The translations under genes and the position numbers were made by a program. A stretch of DNA of 64,000 nt from Sphingomonas brevis (GTDB taxonomy: Bacteria; Pseudomonadota; Alphaproteobacteria; Sphingomonadales; Sphingomonadaceae), in assembly GCF_023516505.1 (NCBI RefSeq), contig NZ_JAMGBB010000001.1, positions 744,001 to 808,000 of the forward strand, read 5' to 3'. The notes below the pieces were generated by a model. The model had not been told where the DNA came from and ran no database searches. It saw nothing but the letters and a program-made list of their open reading frames with translations. Shown piece by piece: positions 9,366 to 17,048 of the stretch (position 1 is its first letter; each line of letters opens with the position of its first letter).

Positions 9366-9953
9366 TCATCCCTTGAGGATCAGCCATCGACCCTCGACCC
9401 CCCAGCGTTCCAGCGAAGACAAATAATTCATGCCGAGCACGTTCAGCTCTTCCCGATCGGCAATGTGCAGCCCGATGTTCTGGCGATTGATCGGCCCCAC
9501 CGACAGTTCGTCGGCCCGGCCGGTCGCCACGCGCAGCATCCCGTTGCCGGTCCGCACGACCTGGGTCCGGCCATCATTGACGGTGACGCCCGCGGCCTCG
9601 GCCACGTCGCGGCCGATCGTTGTCATGGTGGCACCGCTGTCGACCAGGAATTTGACCTTTTGCCCATTCAACTGAGCGTCAATCCAGAAATGCCCGTCGA
9701 TCGCCATCGGAATGCGCACTTCCTGGCCCTCGACCACCGGATCGCCGGTTGCCTCGGCCTTGAGGCGCTGCGCGACATAGCTGAGATCGTCGCGAAAACT
9801 GAACAGGACAAAACCAGCCCCGAAGATCGCGATCCAGGCCAGCGCGATTGTCGCCAGCTTGGCGAATTTCTCGCGGCGCGAAATCAGGGAGCCAGCGACC
9901 AGCATGATCGCCATCAGCAGATACAAGCTGCCAAGCATCCAGTCGTTGGTCAA
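9366..9953 (-). CDS. Membrane-anchored retroviral-type aspartic protease family protein
   Basis: This protein of about 195 residues belongs to the clan AA (TIGR02281-like) family of predicted proteases. Two hydrophobic segments (about residues 6-24 and 35-52) anchor it. The rest carries the single-lobe signature FLVDSGATMTTIGRDVAEAAG, with Asp in DSGA, and the downstream VLGMNYLSSLERW. Active enzymes of this type dimerise. The start used is TTG at 9953, which overlaps the stop of the upstream gene remnant as TTGA; an ATG at 9938 is an alternative. It lies downstream of tatD, separated by the remnant described next. Substrates are not known. Confidence 0.82.
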   Translation of the reverse strand: MTNDWMLGSLYLLMAIMLVAGSLISRREKFAKLATIALAWIAIFGAGFVLFSFRDDLSYVAQRLKAEATGDPVVEGQEVRIPMAIDGHFWIDAQLNGQKVKFLVDSGATMTTIGRDVAEAAGVTVNDGRTQVVRTGNGMLRVATGRADELSVGPINRQNIGLHIADREELNVLGMNYLSSLERWGVEGRWLILKG

Positions 9954-10058
9954 AGCGCAAGCTCCAGGCCGTCATTGGCCGGCTCGGCCCAGTCGGGCAG
10001 CCGGGTAGCCAGCGTGGCATAATCCAGCCGTTTGTCGAGGTTCGTCAGCAGCTTACCT
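9950..10058 (-). pseudogene. C-terminal remnant of an MBL-fold (PhnP-like) hydrolase gene
   Basis: Between the tatD stop and the protease start lies an uninterrupted frame ending LLTNLDKRLDYATLATRLPDWAEPANDGLELAL and a TGA at 9950-9952. The pattern LDYATL, then LPDW.EPA.DG, resembles the last ~33 residues of PhnP-like metallo-beta-lactamase-fold hydrolases, which I recall next to tatD in related genomes. Everything upstream (the HxHxDH core) is missing, and the frame runs back into tatD in another phase. I read this as an internal deletion that left the tail. The downstream TTGA overlap with the protease gene has been kept, as expected for a former coupled operon. Recognition is by eye. Confidence 0.6.
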
Positions 10059-10838
10059 TCATGCGGCGGCTTTATTGAACAATCTGAAGAAGTTGGCGGT
10101 GGTCGCCTCGGCCAGCTCGTCGAGCGGCTCGTCCCGCAGGTCGGACAGGAAGGCAGCGGTGTCGGCGACGAACGCCGGCTCGCAGGTTTGTCCGCGATGC
10201 GGAACCGGCGCCAGGAAGGGCGAATCCGTCTCAACCAGCAGCCGGTCCTGCGGAATCGCCCTTGCCGTCTCCTGCAGATCCTTGGCGTTCTTGAACGTCA
10301 CAATCCCCGAAATGGAGATGTAAAATCCGAGATCGAGCGCCTTGCGCGCCAGCTCGGCGCTGCCGGTGAAGCAATGCAACACTCCGGCGACGCCCCCCTT
10401 GCCCACCTCGCGGGTCAGTATTTCGGCGGTATCGTCCTCGGCATCGCGGGTATGAACCACTAGCGGCAGGCCGGTCGCCCGCGCCGCCTCGATATGCGCC
10501 TGGAACCGCTCGCGCTGCGCCGCCCGGTCCGATTTGTCGTAATAATAATCGAGGCCGCACTCCCCGATCGCGATCACGCGGTCATGCTGCGTGGCCTCGA
10601 TCAGCGCCGCGGCGCCGAGATCGGGATGCGCATCGGCCTCATGCGGATGAACTCCGACAGTGGCCCAGACGTCTTCGTTTCGAGTCGCGGCGCCAATGAC
10701 GTCATTCCATTCCTTCTGCCGCGTCGAAATGTTCAGAAATCCAGCGATTCCGCGTGCTCGGGCGCTAGCAAGCACCTCGTCCTGCCGCTCGACCAGGCCA
10801 GCGTAGTTGAGGTGGCAATGGCTATCGACCAGTTTCAC
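10059..10838 (-). CDS. tatD: TatD-family metal-dependent hydrolase
   Basis: This 259-residue TIM-barrel hydrolase belongs to the TatD DNase family. Metal ligands are visible in DSHCHL (His7, His9), GECGLDYY (Glu), VVHTRDAEDDT (His), LHCFTGS (His) and VETDSPFLAP (Asp). Family members are Mg2+-dependent 3'-5' exonucleases on single-stranded DNA and RNA. It overlaps the stop of metG by 4 bp (ATGA), so it belongs to the dacC-tmk-holB-metG-tatD string. It ends at a TGA followed by the MBL remnant. Confidence 0.95.
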   Translation of the reverse strand: MKLVDSHCHLNYAGLVERQDEVLASARARGIAGFLNISTRQKEWNDVIGAATRNEDVWATVGVHPHEADAHPDLGAAALIEATQHDRVIAIGECGLDYYYDKSDRAAQRERFQAHIEAARATGLPLVVHTRDAEDDTAEILTREVGKGGVAGVLHCFTGSAELARKALDLGFYISISGIVTFKNAKDLQETARAIPQDRLLVETDSPFLAPVPHRGQTCEPAFVADTAAFLSDLRDEPLDELAEATTANFFRLFNKAAA

Positions 10839-12337
10839 GCCGCCTCTTCCTCCTCAAGCACGAGCCGCGGGAAAATTGGCGTCGGCTGGGCGATCGGCTT
10901 CCCGCCCTCGCCGCTGTCGATCAGCGCGATCAGCTTATCCGCCGAGGCCGGTATCACCGGATGAACCGCCACGGCGAGCCTGCGCACTGCCACGACCAAA
11001 GTGCCGAGCACTGCCGCCATGCGGTCCGGGTCAGTCTTTTTCAGTGCCCACGGAGCCATGGTGTCGACATATTGGTTGCAGGCGAACACCGCCGCCATCC
11101 ACGCTTCCAGGCCCGTCGAGAAAGCGAATTGGTCGAACTCCTGGGCCAGCTCGGCGCAGGCATCGTCGACCTGAACCAGCAGCGCGCGATCTTCTTCAGC
11201 CTCCCCCGCCGCCGGAATGATGCCATCCAAATTCTTGAAGATCATCGACAGGCTACGTTGGGCCAGGTTGCCGAAACTGTTTGCAAGCTCGCTGTTGGCG
11301 CGATTGACGATCGCTTCGGAAGAATAGCTTCCATCCTGGCCAAAGCTGATTTCGCGCAGCAGGAAATAGCGCAGCTGATCTACGCCGAACCGCTCGGCCA
11401 GCTCCATCGGGTCGACCACATTGCCGAGCGACTTGGACATTTTCTCGCCCCGGGCGAGCAGGAAGCCATGGCCGAACACCTGTTTCGGCAGCGGCAGGTT
11501 CGCCGACATCAGGAAGGCCGGCCAGTAAACCGCGTGGAAGCGGACAATGTCCTTGCCGATCAGGTGAACATCGGCCGGCCAGTAACGGGCATATTCCGCC
11601 TCGTCCTGGGCATAGCCGACCCCGGTCATGTAAGTGGTCAGCGCGTCGACCCAGACGTACATCACATGGTCCGGAGATCCCGGCACCGGCACGCCCCAGT
11701 CGAAACTGGTCCTCGACACGGAGAGGTCCTTGAGTCCGCCCTCGACGAACCGCACGACCTCGTTACGGCGGCTTTCCGGGCGGATGAAGCCGGGGTTTTC
11801 GCGATAGAGCGCGAGCAGCCGATCCTGATATTTGGACAGGCGGAAGAACCAGGTCTCTTCGACGGTCCAATCGACCGGCGTTCCCTGCGGAGACAGTTTC
11901 TCCCCGCTTTCGCTCTCGACGAGCTCGCTCTCGTCGTAAAAGGCTTCGTCGCGAACCGAATACCAGCCCTCATAACGGTCGAGGTAGAGGTCGCCGGCGG
12001 CCTCCATCGCCCGCCAGATCGCCCTGCTCGCCTCATAGTGGCGCGGCTCCGTGGTCCGCACGAAGGCATCATAACTGATATTCAGATCATTGCACATCTG
12101 ACGGAAATAAGACGACATTTCGTCGGCATACTCTTTCGTCTCGCGTCCTGCGGCACGCGCCGTCTGGACCATCTTGAGCCCATGTTCGTCGGTGCCGGTA
12201 ACCAGCCTGACATCGCGCCCCTGGGCACGACGGAAGCGGGCCATGGCGTCGGCCGCGATCGCTTCATAGGCATGGCCGATGTGCGGCTTCCCGTTGGGAT
12301 AACTGATCGCGGTGGTGATATAATAGGGCTCGGACAT
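10835..12337 (-). CDS. metG: Methionyl-tRNA synthetase, short form
   Basis: This 500-residue class I enzyme charges tRNA-Met. The HIGH motif is at 19-22 (PHIGHAYE) and KMSKS at 299-303. The connective peptide region lacks zinc-binding cysteines, and the protein stops after the anticodon-binding helical domain, so the C-terminal dimerisation (Trbp111) domain of long MetRS is absent. This is a common alphaproteobacterial form. It starts with ATG at 12337, 11 bp after the holB stop, and is coupled to tatD by a 4-bp overlap. Confidence 0.96.
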   Translation of the reverse strand: MSEPYYITTAISYPNGKPHIGHAYEAIAADAMARFRRAQGRDVRLVTGTDEHGLKMVQTARAAGRETKEYADEMSSYFRQMCNDLNISYDAFVRTTEPRHYEASRAIWRAMEAAGDLYLDRYEGWYSVRDEAFYDESELVESESGEKLSPQGTPVDWTVEETWFFRLSKYQDRLLALYRENPGFIRPESRRNEVVRFVEGGLKDLSVSRTSFDWGVPVPGSPDHVMYVWVDALTTYMTGVGYAQDEAEYARYWPADVHLIGKDIVRFHAVYWPAFLMSANLPLPKQVFGHGFLLARGEKMSKSLGNVVDPMELAERFGVDQLRYFLLREISFGQDGSYSSEAIVNRANSELANSFGNLAQRSLSMIFKNLDGIIPAAGEAEEDRALLVQVDDACAELAQEFDQFAFSTGLEAWMAAVFACNQYVDTMAPWALKKTDPDRMAAVLGTLVVAVRRLAVAVHPVIPASADKLIALIDSGEGGKPIAQPTPIFPRLVLEEEEAA

Positions 12338-12348
12338 TGCCCAAGCCC

Positions 12349-13344
12349 CTAACGGGATGCTGGTTCCGGAGCAACCGAGGCGAGGATGGTGCCCAGCTGG
12401 AATATGGTGGCCGCCGGGTCGAGCGACAGTCGCGGCGCCACCAGGGCCGTTTCCCGTGCCTTCGCATAGGCATCGAGCGCCCGTCCCCGAGCGTCACCCG
12501 CCAACCCGGTCGCTTCGCCGGCAATCAGGCCAGGAACCAGCTCGAGGAAGGCGGCATAGCGTTCCGCCGCCGCCTTGCCGCCCAGTGCCGAGGCCAGCTT
12601 GGACCGCCGCGCGTTGTCGGGGTCGCCTTGCCTGAGGATCGCCAGCGCTTCGCTCTCCAACGGCGCCAGGTCGAGCTCGGCGATGCCCAGCGCACGGCCG
12701 ATCGAGCCATTGGCGAACTCCGCCAGCCGCTTGATCTCCGATGAATTTGTCCCGGGCAATGAAAGGCTTAGCAGTGACGTCATGGCGTCATCGTCAAGCT
12801 TTCCGAAGTCCAGCCGGCGGCAGCGCGAACGGATGGTTGGAAGCAACCGCCCAGGCGCGTGGCTGACCAGGAAGAAGAGCGTATTGGCTGGCGGCTCCTC
12901 CAGCATCTTGAGCAGCGCATTGGCCGCCGAAGCCTCGAGATCGTCGACGCTATCGATGACGATCGCCCGCCACTGGGACAGCGACGGCGTCAGGTTCAGA
13001 AACTCGCCGAGTTCGCGCACCTGCTTGACGCTGATGTTGCGCGCAATGCCCTCCCCGCGCTCTTTCTCCAGCCGCTCCAGCCAGCGGAAGTCCGGATGAC
13101 TTCCGGCAGCGATCAACCGGGCGATCCGGTGGTCGTCAGGGGTTTCAAGACCAGTTTGTTCGAAGGCTGGTCCGGCTGCCTCGGCCAGCACCCGCGTCGC
13201 CGCCGCCCTGGCGAAGCTCGCCTTGCCGACACCCCTTGGCCCAGTCAGCAGCCAGCCATGATGTAGTCTCCGCGATCTCCAGGCGCTGGCGAAGGCCTCG
13301 ACGGCCCGATCTTGCCCTAAAAGGACTCCCTGCCCAACGATCAT
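12349..13344 (-). CDS. holB: DNA polymerase III delta' subunit
   Basis: This 331-residue clamp-loader subunit has an AAA+ fold. The Walker A-like GPRGVGKASFARA lies at about residues 35-47, followed by the conserved region around SHPDFRWLER, ISVKQVRELGEFL, and the SRC-type motif (TIRSRCRRLDF). Zinc-binding cysteines typical of gamma/tau are not apparent. It acts at the replication fork with the alpha subunit DnaE, encoded later in this window. Its ATG overlaps the tmk stop by 4 bp (ATGA), the classical tmk-holB coupling. Confidence 0.94.
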   Translation of the reverse strand: MIVGQGVLLGQDRAVEAFASAWRSRRLHHGWLLTGPRGVGKASFARAAATRVLAEAAGPAFEQTGLETPDDHRIARLIAAGSHPDFRWLERLEKERGEGIARNISVKQVRELGEFLNLTPSLSQWRAIVIDSVDDLEASAANALLKMLEEPPANTLFFLVSHAPGRLLPTIRSRCRRLDFGKLDDDAMTSLLSLSLPGTNSSEIKRLAEFANGSIGRALGIAELDLAPLESEALAILRQGDPDNARRSKLASALGGKAAAERYAAFLELVPGLIAGEATGLAGDARGRALDAYAKARETALVAPRLSLDPAATIFQLGTILASVAPEPASR

Positions 13345-13967
13345 GGCAGCAGGTCCGCGATGGCGTCGAGCAATCGGCCGGTGACCTCTTCCGGGCTCCC
13401 GGACGCATCGATGATACGGAGTCGAGCCGGCTCCTCGCTGGCAATTTGGCGGAATGCCAGGTCGACCTTTTGATGATAATTGGCCGGCCGCCCGCCGATC
13501 CTGTCGCTCATTTCATTATCTCGCGCCCGGGCCCGCGCCCCGCCCTCGGCCAAGGCAAGTACCAACGTCCGGTCGGGAAACCATTCACCGATGCCGAAGG
13601 CGTTGATCGCGCGTACCGCCTGGATGCCGAGATCGCCCGCGCCACCCTGATAGGCCAGCGAACTGTCGACGAATCGATCGGACAACACCCATTTGCCCGC
13701 CAAGATCGCCGGCCGAATGACCTTGTCGACATGATCGGCCCTCGCCGCCGCGAACAGCAGCGCCTCGGCCTCGGCTCCCCACCGATCCTCGTCCCCGGTG
13801 AGCAGCAGCTCGCGAATTTTCTCCGCTCCGTCGCTGCCTCCTGGCTCACGGGTCAGGACAAGCTCGATTCCTTGCGCCCGAAGCGCATCGGCCAGCGCGG
13901 CGAGCTGGGTCGACTTGCCGACCCCTTCCCCGCCCTCGAGGCTAATGAACTTGCCGCGTTCGCTCAC
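13341..13967 (-). CDS. tmk: Thymidylate kinase
   Basis: This 208-residue kinase phosphorylates dTMP to dTDP. Visible motifs are the P-loop LEGGEGVGKSTQ (9-20), the substrate loop TREPGGS, and the DRF motif in LSDRFVDSSLAYQGG. Length and motifs match the bacterial family. It lies between dacC and holB with 4-bp overlaps at both ends, so all three are probably on one transcript. Confidence 0.96.
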   Translation of the reverse strand: MSERGKFISLEGGEGVGKSTQLAALADALRAQGIELVLTREPGGSDGAEKIRELLLTGDEDRWGAEAEALLFAAARADHVDKVIRPAILAGKWVLSDRFVDSSLAYQGGAGDLGIQAVRAINAFGIGEWFPDRTLVLALAEGGARARARDNEMSDRIGGRPANYHQKVDLAFRQIASEEPARLRIIDASGSPEEVTGRLLDAIADLLP

Positions 13968-15142
13968 GCCATTCCGAGCAATTGCTTGAGGCCGATCCAG
14001 GCCCGGGCGAAGAACCCGGCTTCGCCGACTTCATCCGCAGCGACGAGCGGCATCACCTGTTCGCCGGAGTCCGACGTTGTCACCACCAGGTCGGCGACAT
14101 GCTGCCCCTTGGCGATTGGCGCCTTGATCGGCCCCTGGTAGCGGATTTTCATGCTGCTCACCTTGGACAGCAGGCCCGCGGGAATGGTGATGTTGAGGTC
14201 GCGCGGCGCGACCAGATTGACCTCGCTCGATCCGCCCAGCTGGACATTGGCGGTACCGACCACCGTGTCCTTCTTGAACAGCGGCTTGGCCTGCCAGGCA
14301 TTGAAGCCCCACTGCATCAGCCTGACCGATTCCTCGATCCGCTGGTTGAAGCTGTCGAGGCCCGCGACCACCATGATCAGCCTGCGGCCGTTCTGCTCGG
14401 CCGAGCCGGTAAAGCCATAGCCCGCCTCGTCGGTATGGCCGGTCTTGAGCCCGTCGGCCCCTGGGACGCGGCCCAGCAGCGGGTTGCGGTTGGCCTGGGT
14501 AATGTCGGTGCCGGAACCCAGCGTCTTGCCCCAGGTAAACTGGGTCAGGCTGTAGAATTTCTTGTAGAGGTCCGGGTAGTTTTCAATCTCTGCCCGGGCC
14601 AGGGCCGCCAGGTCCCGCGCGCTGACATAGGTGCGGCCTTCGTCCGGCCAGCCGTTCGAATTGCCGAAACGGCTATTGGTTAGTCCCAGCCGCCTGGCAT
14701 TGTCGTTCATCACCTCGGCGAAGGCTTCCTCGGTCCCGGCAATACATTCGGCCAGCACGACAGAAGCGTCGTTGCCCGAAAGCGTGATGATACCTTTCAG
14801 CAGATTCTCGACGCTGACTTGCTCGCCAGGTGACAGGAACATGGTCGACCCGGCCTGCGGGCCATGCCATTTTTGCCAGGTTTCCGGCCGCACCGTGCAC
14901 ATCTTGTCGAGCTTCAGGTCGCCTTTCTTGATCAGCTCGAAGGCGACGTTGGTGGTCATCATCTTGGCCATCGACGCCGGCGGCATGCGCTGGTCGGCAT
15001 TCTTCGACAGCAGCACCGCGCCGGACGACAAGTCGACCAGATAGGCGATCTTGGCGGGCGTATCGAACGGTGGTGCCTTGGCCGGAGCGGCGGAAGCGAG
15101 TGCGAGCGAAGCGGCGGTCAGGAACAGGGCGGCGCGGATCAT
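13964..15142 (-). CDS. dacC: D-alanyl-D-alanine carboxypeptidase (PBP5/6 type)
   Basis: This 392-residue periplasmic peptidase trims the terminal D-Ala from peptidoglycan stems. An N-terminal signal peptide (residues 1-22, ending ASAAPA) is followed by the active-site triad motifs: SMAK (Ser57, Lys60), SGND, and KTGHTDEAGYG. The C-terminal beta domain, then an amphipathic helix (FFARAWIGLKQLLGMA), probably hold it on the outer face of the inner membrane. Upstream is a 69 bp gap to mltB containing an inverted repeat (GGCTTCG 15148-15154 with CGAAGCC 15172-15178). It overlaps tmk by 4 bp. Confidence 0.94.
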   Translation of the reverse strand: MIRAALFLTAASLALASAAPAKAPPFDTPAKIAYLVDLSSGAVLLSKNADQRMPPASMAKMMTTNVAFELIKKGDLKLDKMCTVRPETWQKWHGPQAGSTMFLSPGEQVSVENLLKGIITLSGNDASVVLAECIAGTEEAFAEVMNDNARRLGLTNSRFGNSNGWPDEGRTYVSARDLAALARAEIENYPDLYKKFYSLTQFTWGKTLGSGTDITQANRNPLLGRVPGADGLKTGHTDEAGYGFTGSAEQNGRRLIMVVAGLDSFNQRIEESVRLMQWGFNAWQAKPLFKKDTVVGTANVQLGGSSEVNLVAPRDLNITIPAGLLSKVSSMKIRYQGPIKAPIAKGQHVADLVVTTSDSGEQVMPLVAADEVGEAGFFARAWIGLKQLLGMA

Positions 15143-15211
15143 GGAGGGGCTTCGAATCCTTCAGGGTGGGACGAAGCCTTGTCTAGCGCCCTGTTCGAAG
15201 CGGCGCGAGTG

Positions 15212-16333
15212 CTATCCGCGCCGGGAAATCGCATCGGCCAGCAGGCCGATGGTCAGCGCATAATAGTTGGAGCAATTATAATCGAGGATGGACCGATAGT
15301 TGGTGGTCAGCAGGTAACCCTGCGCATAGGCGCCTGGCGTCTCCATCAGGGTCGCCATCTCATTGTCCGGAACACGGCTGTCGGCAGGCCTGACGCCCAT
15401 TGCCCGCCATTCGCGAACGGTCAGCCAGCGACTGTGGCGGCTGTAAACCGCCGGGCAACGCGGGGGCTTGATCGCGGACCGGATCGCGGCGCGATCAAGG
15501 TTGGCGGGCAGTGATACCGGCACGCCCCATGGCAGGTTCGGCTTCCACCCGGCGTCGCGCAGATAATTGGCGATTGACGCGAAGGCATCATCCTCGCTTC
15601 GCCAGATGTCGGCATAGCCGTCGCCGTCGCCGTCCGCTCGAAGCCGCAAGGCGACCGACGGCATGAATTGCGGGTAACCGGTTGCGCCGGCATAGCTGCC
15701 CTTGAGCGTGCTTCTGCGGACTCCGGCGTCAAGCAGCTGCAGCGCGGCAACAAATTCGCCTTCGAACATCGAACGGCGGCGGCCCTCATAGGCCAAGCTC
15801 GCGAGCGCCTCGACCAGGTCGAATGTGCCGGTGATCGACCCGTAGCTCGTTTCCTTGCCATAGATCGCGATGACGACCGCCGGCTCGACGCCATAGCGCT
15901 CGCGGATTCGCGACAGATTGGTCCAATGCCCGGCGTAGCGCGCATAGCCGCGACTGATCAGCGACGAGGTAATATGCCGACTGATATATGGCCCGAACGA
16001 ACTTGGGGCGTTGCTGCTCGTCGACAGCGGGCGCTGCGCCTGGTCGAGTTGGACGACGCGGCCATTGAGCTGAAGATAGGGAATAACCGCCTGAATGGTC
16101 GCGTCGCGCACCCCCGCGCTCCGCGCCAAGGCGGACAGTCGCACCTTGTAGGCGGTAAAGCCGGTCAGCGGGGCACTTGGCTGCGGTAGCGCTACCGGCG
16201 GCGGCTGCAGGATCAGCGGCGCTGCCGGCCGCTGAGCTTCGGGCAATGGCGCAAGCGGATCTTCCTGCCCATTTGACGCCAATGCCGTCACCGCCAACGC
16301 CGAAAGTATCTTTACTGTTGCTCCAACCACCAT
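15212..16333 (-). CDS. mltB: Lytic murein transglycosylase, MltB type
   Basis: This 373-residue exported enzyme cleaves the glycan strand to form 1,6-anhydroMurNAc ends. The N-terminal hydrophobic segment (about 4-20) acts as signal or anchor, with no lipobox cysteine, and is followed by a Pro-rich stretch. The catalytic domain contains YGKETSYGSITGTFDLVEALASLAYEGRR with the catalytic Glu, GSYAGATGYPQFMPS, and DGDGDGYADIW. A C-terminal region (LTVREWRAMGVRPAD and SNYYALTIGLLAD) resembles the peptidoglycan-binding extension of this family. It sits upstream of dacC on the same strand and downstream of tRNA-Ser. Confidence 0.93.
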   Translation of the reverse strand: MVVGATVKILSALAVTALASNGQEDPLAPLPEAQRPAAPLILQPPPVALPQPSAPLTGFTAYKVRLSALARSAGVRDATIQAVIPYLQLNGRVVQLDQAQRPLSTSSNAPSSFGPYISRHITSSLISRGYARYAGHWTNLSRIRERYGVEPAVVIAIYGKETSYGSITGTFDLVEALASLAYEGRRRSMFEGEFVAALQLLDAGVRRSTLKGSYAGATGYPQFMPSVALRLRADGDGDGYADIWRSEDDAFASIANYLRDAGWKPNLPWGVPVSLPANLDRAAIRSAIKPPRCPAVYSRHSRWLTVREWRAMGVRPADSRVPDNEMATLMETPGAYAQGYLLTTNYRSILDYNCSNYYALTIGLLADAISRRG

Positions 16334-16433
16334 CGCCCAACGCTAACCGAGGTTAAGTGAACCGCCCATGCATGTTTGTCCCGAGGCTTGCACGGACTGT
16401 CGAGCCGCCGAGAACTGTGGTGCCTATCGAGAA

Positions 16434-16524
<91 letters not shown>

Positions 16525-16599
16525 GCATGGCGGGCGCTTACCCCACCGGCCTCATTCTGCAAAGGTTGGTGGCCACTCTCCCCCAATTTCAAAGTTCGC

Positions 16600-16788
16600 T
16601 CAGTCCGAACTTGACGAGTTGGCTCTGGCTTCCGCCTCTGATTCATCGGCAAGCCCGGCATATCGTCGGGCCAGTTGCAGATGGATTTTGCGAATGTCTT
16701 CGGCGGGTGCCTTTGAGGCCAGTTCCAGTTCCGAAGCTTCCCGGTGGCGATAATAGGCGGCGTTGCCCAAAGCGTCGTCTGTCATCAT
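16600..16788 (-). CDS. Small conserved hypothetical protein (62 residues)
   Basis: The frame starts at twin ATGs (16788/16785) behind a good ribosome binding site (GGGAGA, 5-8 nt upstream). The product is a highly charged, predicted all-helical protein (NAAYYRHREASELELA, then IRKIHLQLARRYAGLADESEAEARA) with a serine-rich tail. It has no signal peptide or membrane segment. Short proteins of this pattern (N.EYY..R...E, LA.RY..LA) recur as unnamed genes in sphingomonads as far as I recall. No function is known. A longer frame upstream to 17028 has non-coding character. Confidence 0.7.
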   Translation of the reverse strand: MMTDDALGNAAYYRHREASELELASKAPAEDIRKIHLQLARRYAGLADESEAEARANSSSSD

Positions 16789-16966
16789 TCGTCTCCCGTA
16801 TCTCGCTCCTTCAATGGCAGTCGCGATCCAGGATATTCGCGCTGCGATTTGGCGCCGGAAAAATGCAAAAATCCGGGAAAAGTTCCGTTGCCAGAATGAA
16901 CGCGAGATGAAGCCTGAATCGAAACCGATTCGACCGTTCATTCGCCCCTTCGCCACTTGGCAGAGC

Positions 16967-17006
16967 CGTTCGTCGATTGATCGAACGACGCTCCCGCAAC
17001 TACAAC
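16967..17006 (+). promoter_or_regulatory. Putative promoter with inverted repeat before TonB receptor
   Basis: An inverted repeat CGTTCG (16967-16972) / CGAACG (16982-16987) overlaps TTGATC (16977-16982). TACAAC follows after 18 bp (17001-17006), making a plausible -35/-10 pair with an operator over the -35. A second hairpin, GAATCG-AAAC-CGATTC, lies at 16916-16931. The rest of the 260 bp gap before the receptor shows nothing else I recognise. Confidence 0.35.
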
Positions 17007-17048
17007 TGTAAGCGTAGGTCCCCGCCAAACAATTAGGGGATCAATTTC

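Noticed and set aside
9950-10234. 94-codon ORF spanning the tatD end as an intact gene
   Set aside because: Its first 60 codons are a shadow of tatD; only the tail matches a family, so it was called a remnant.
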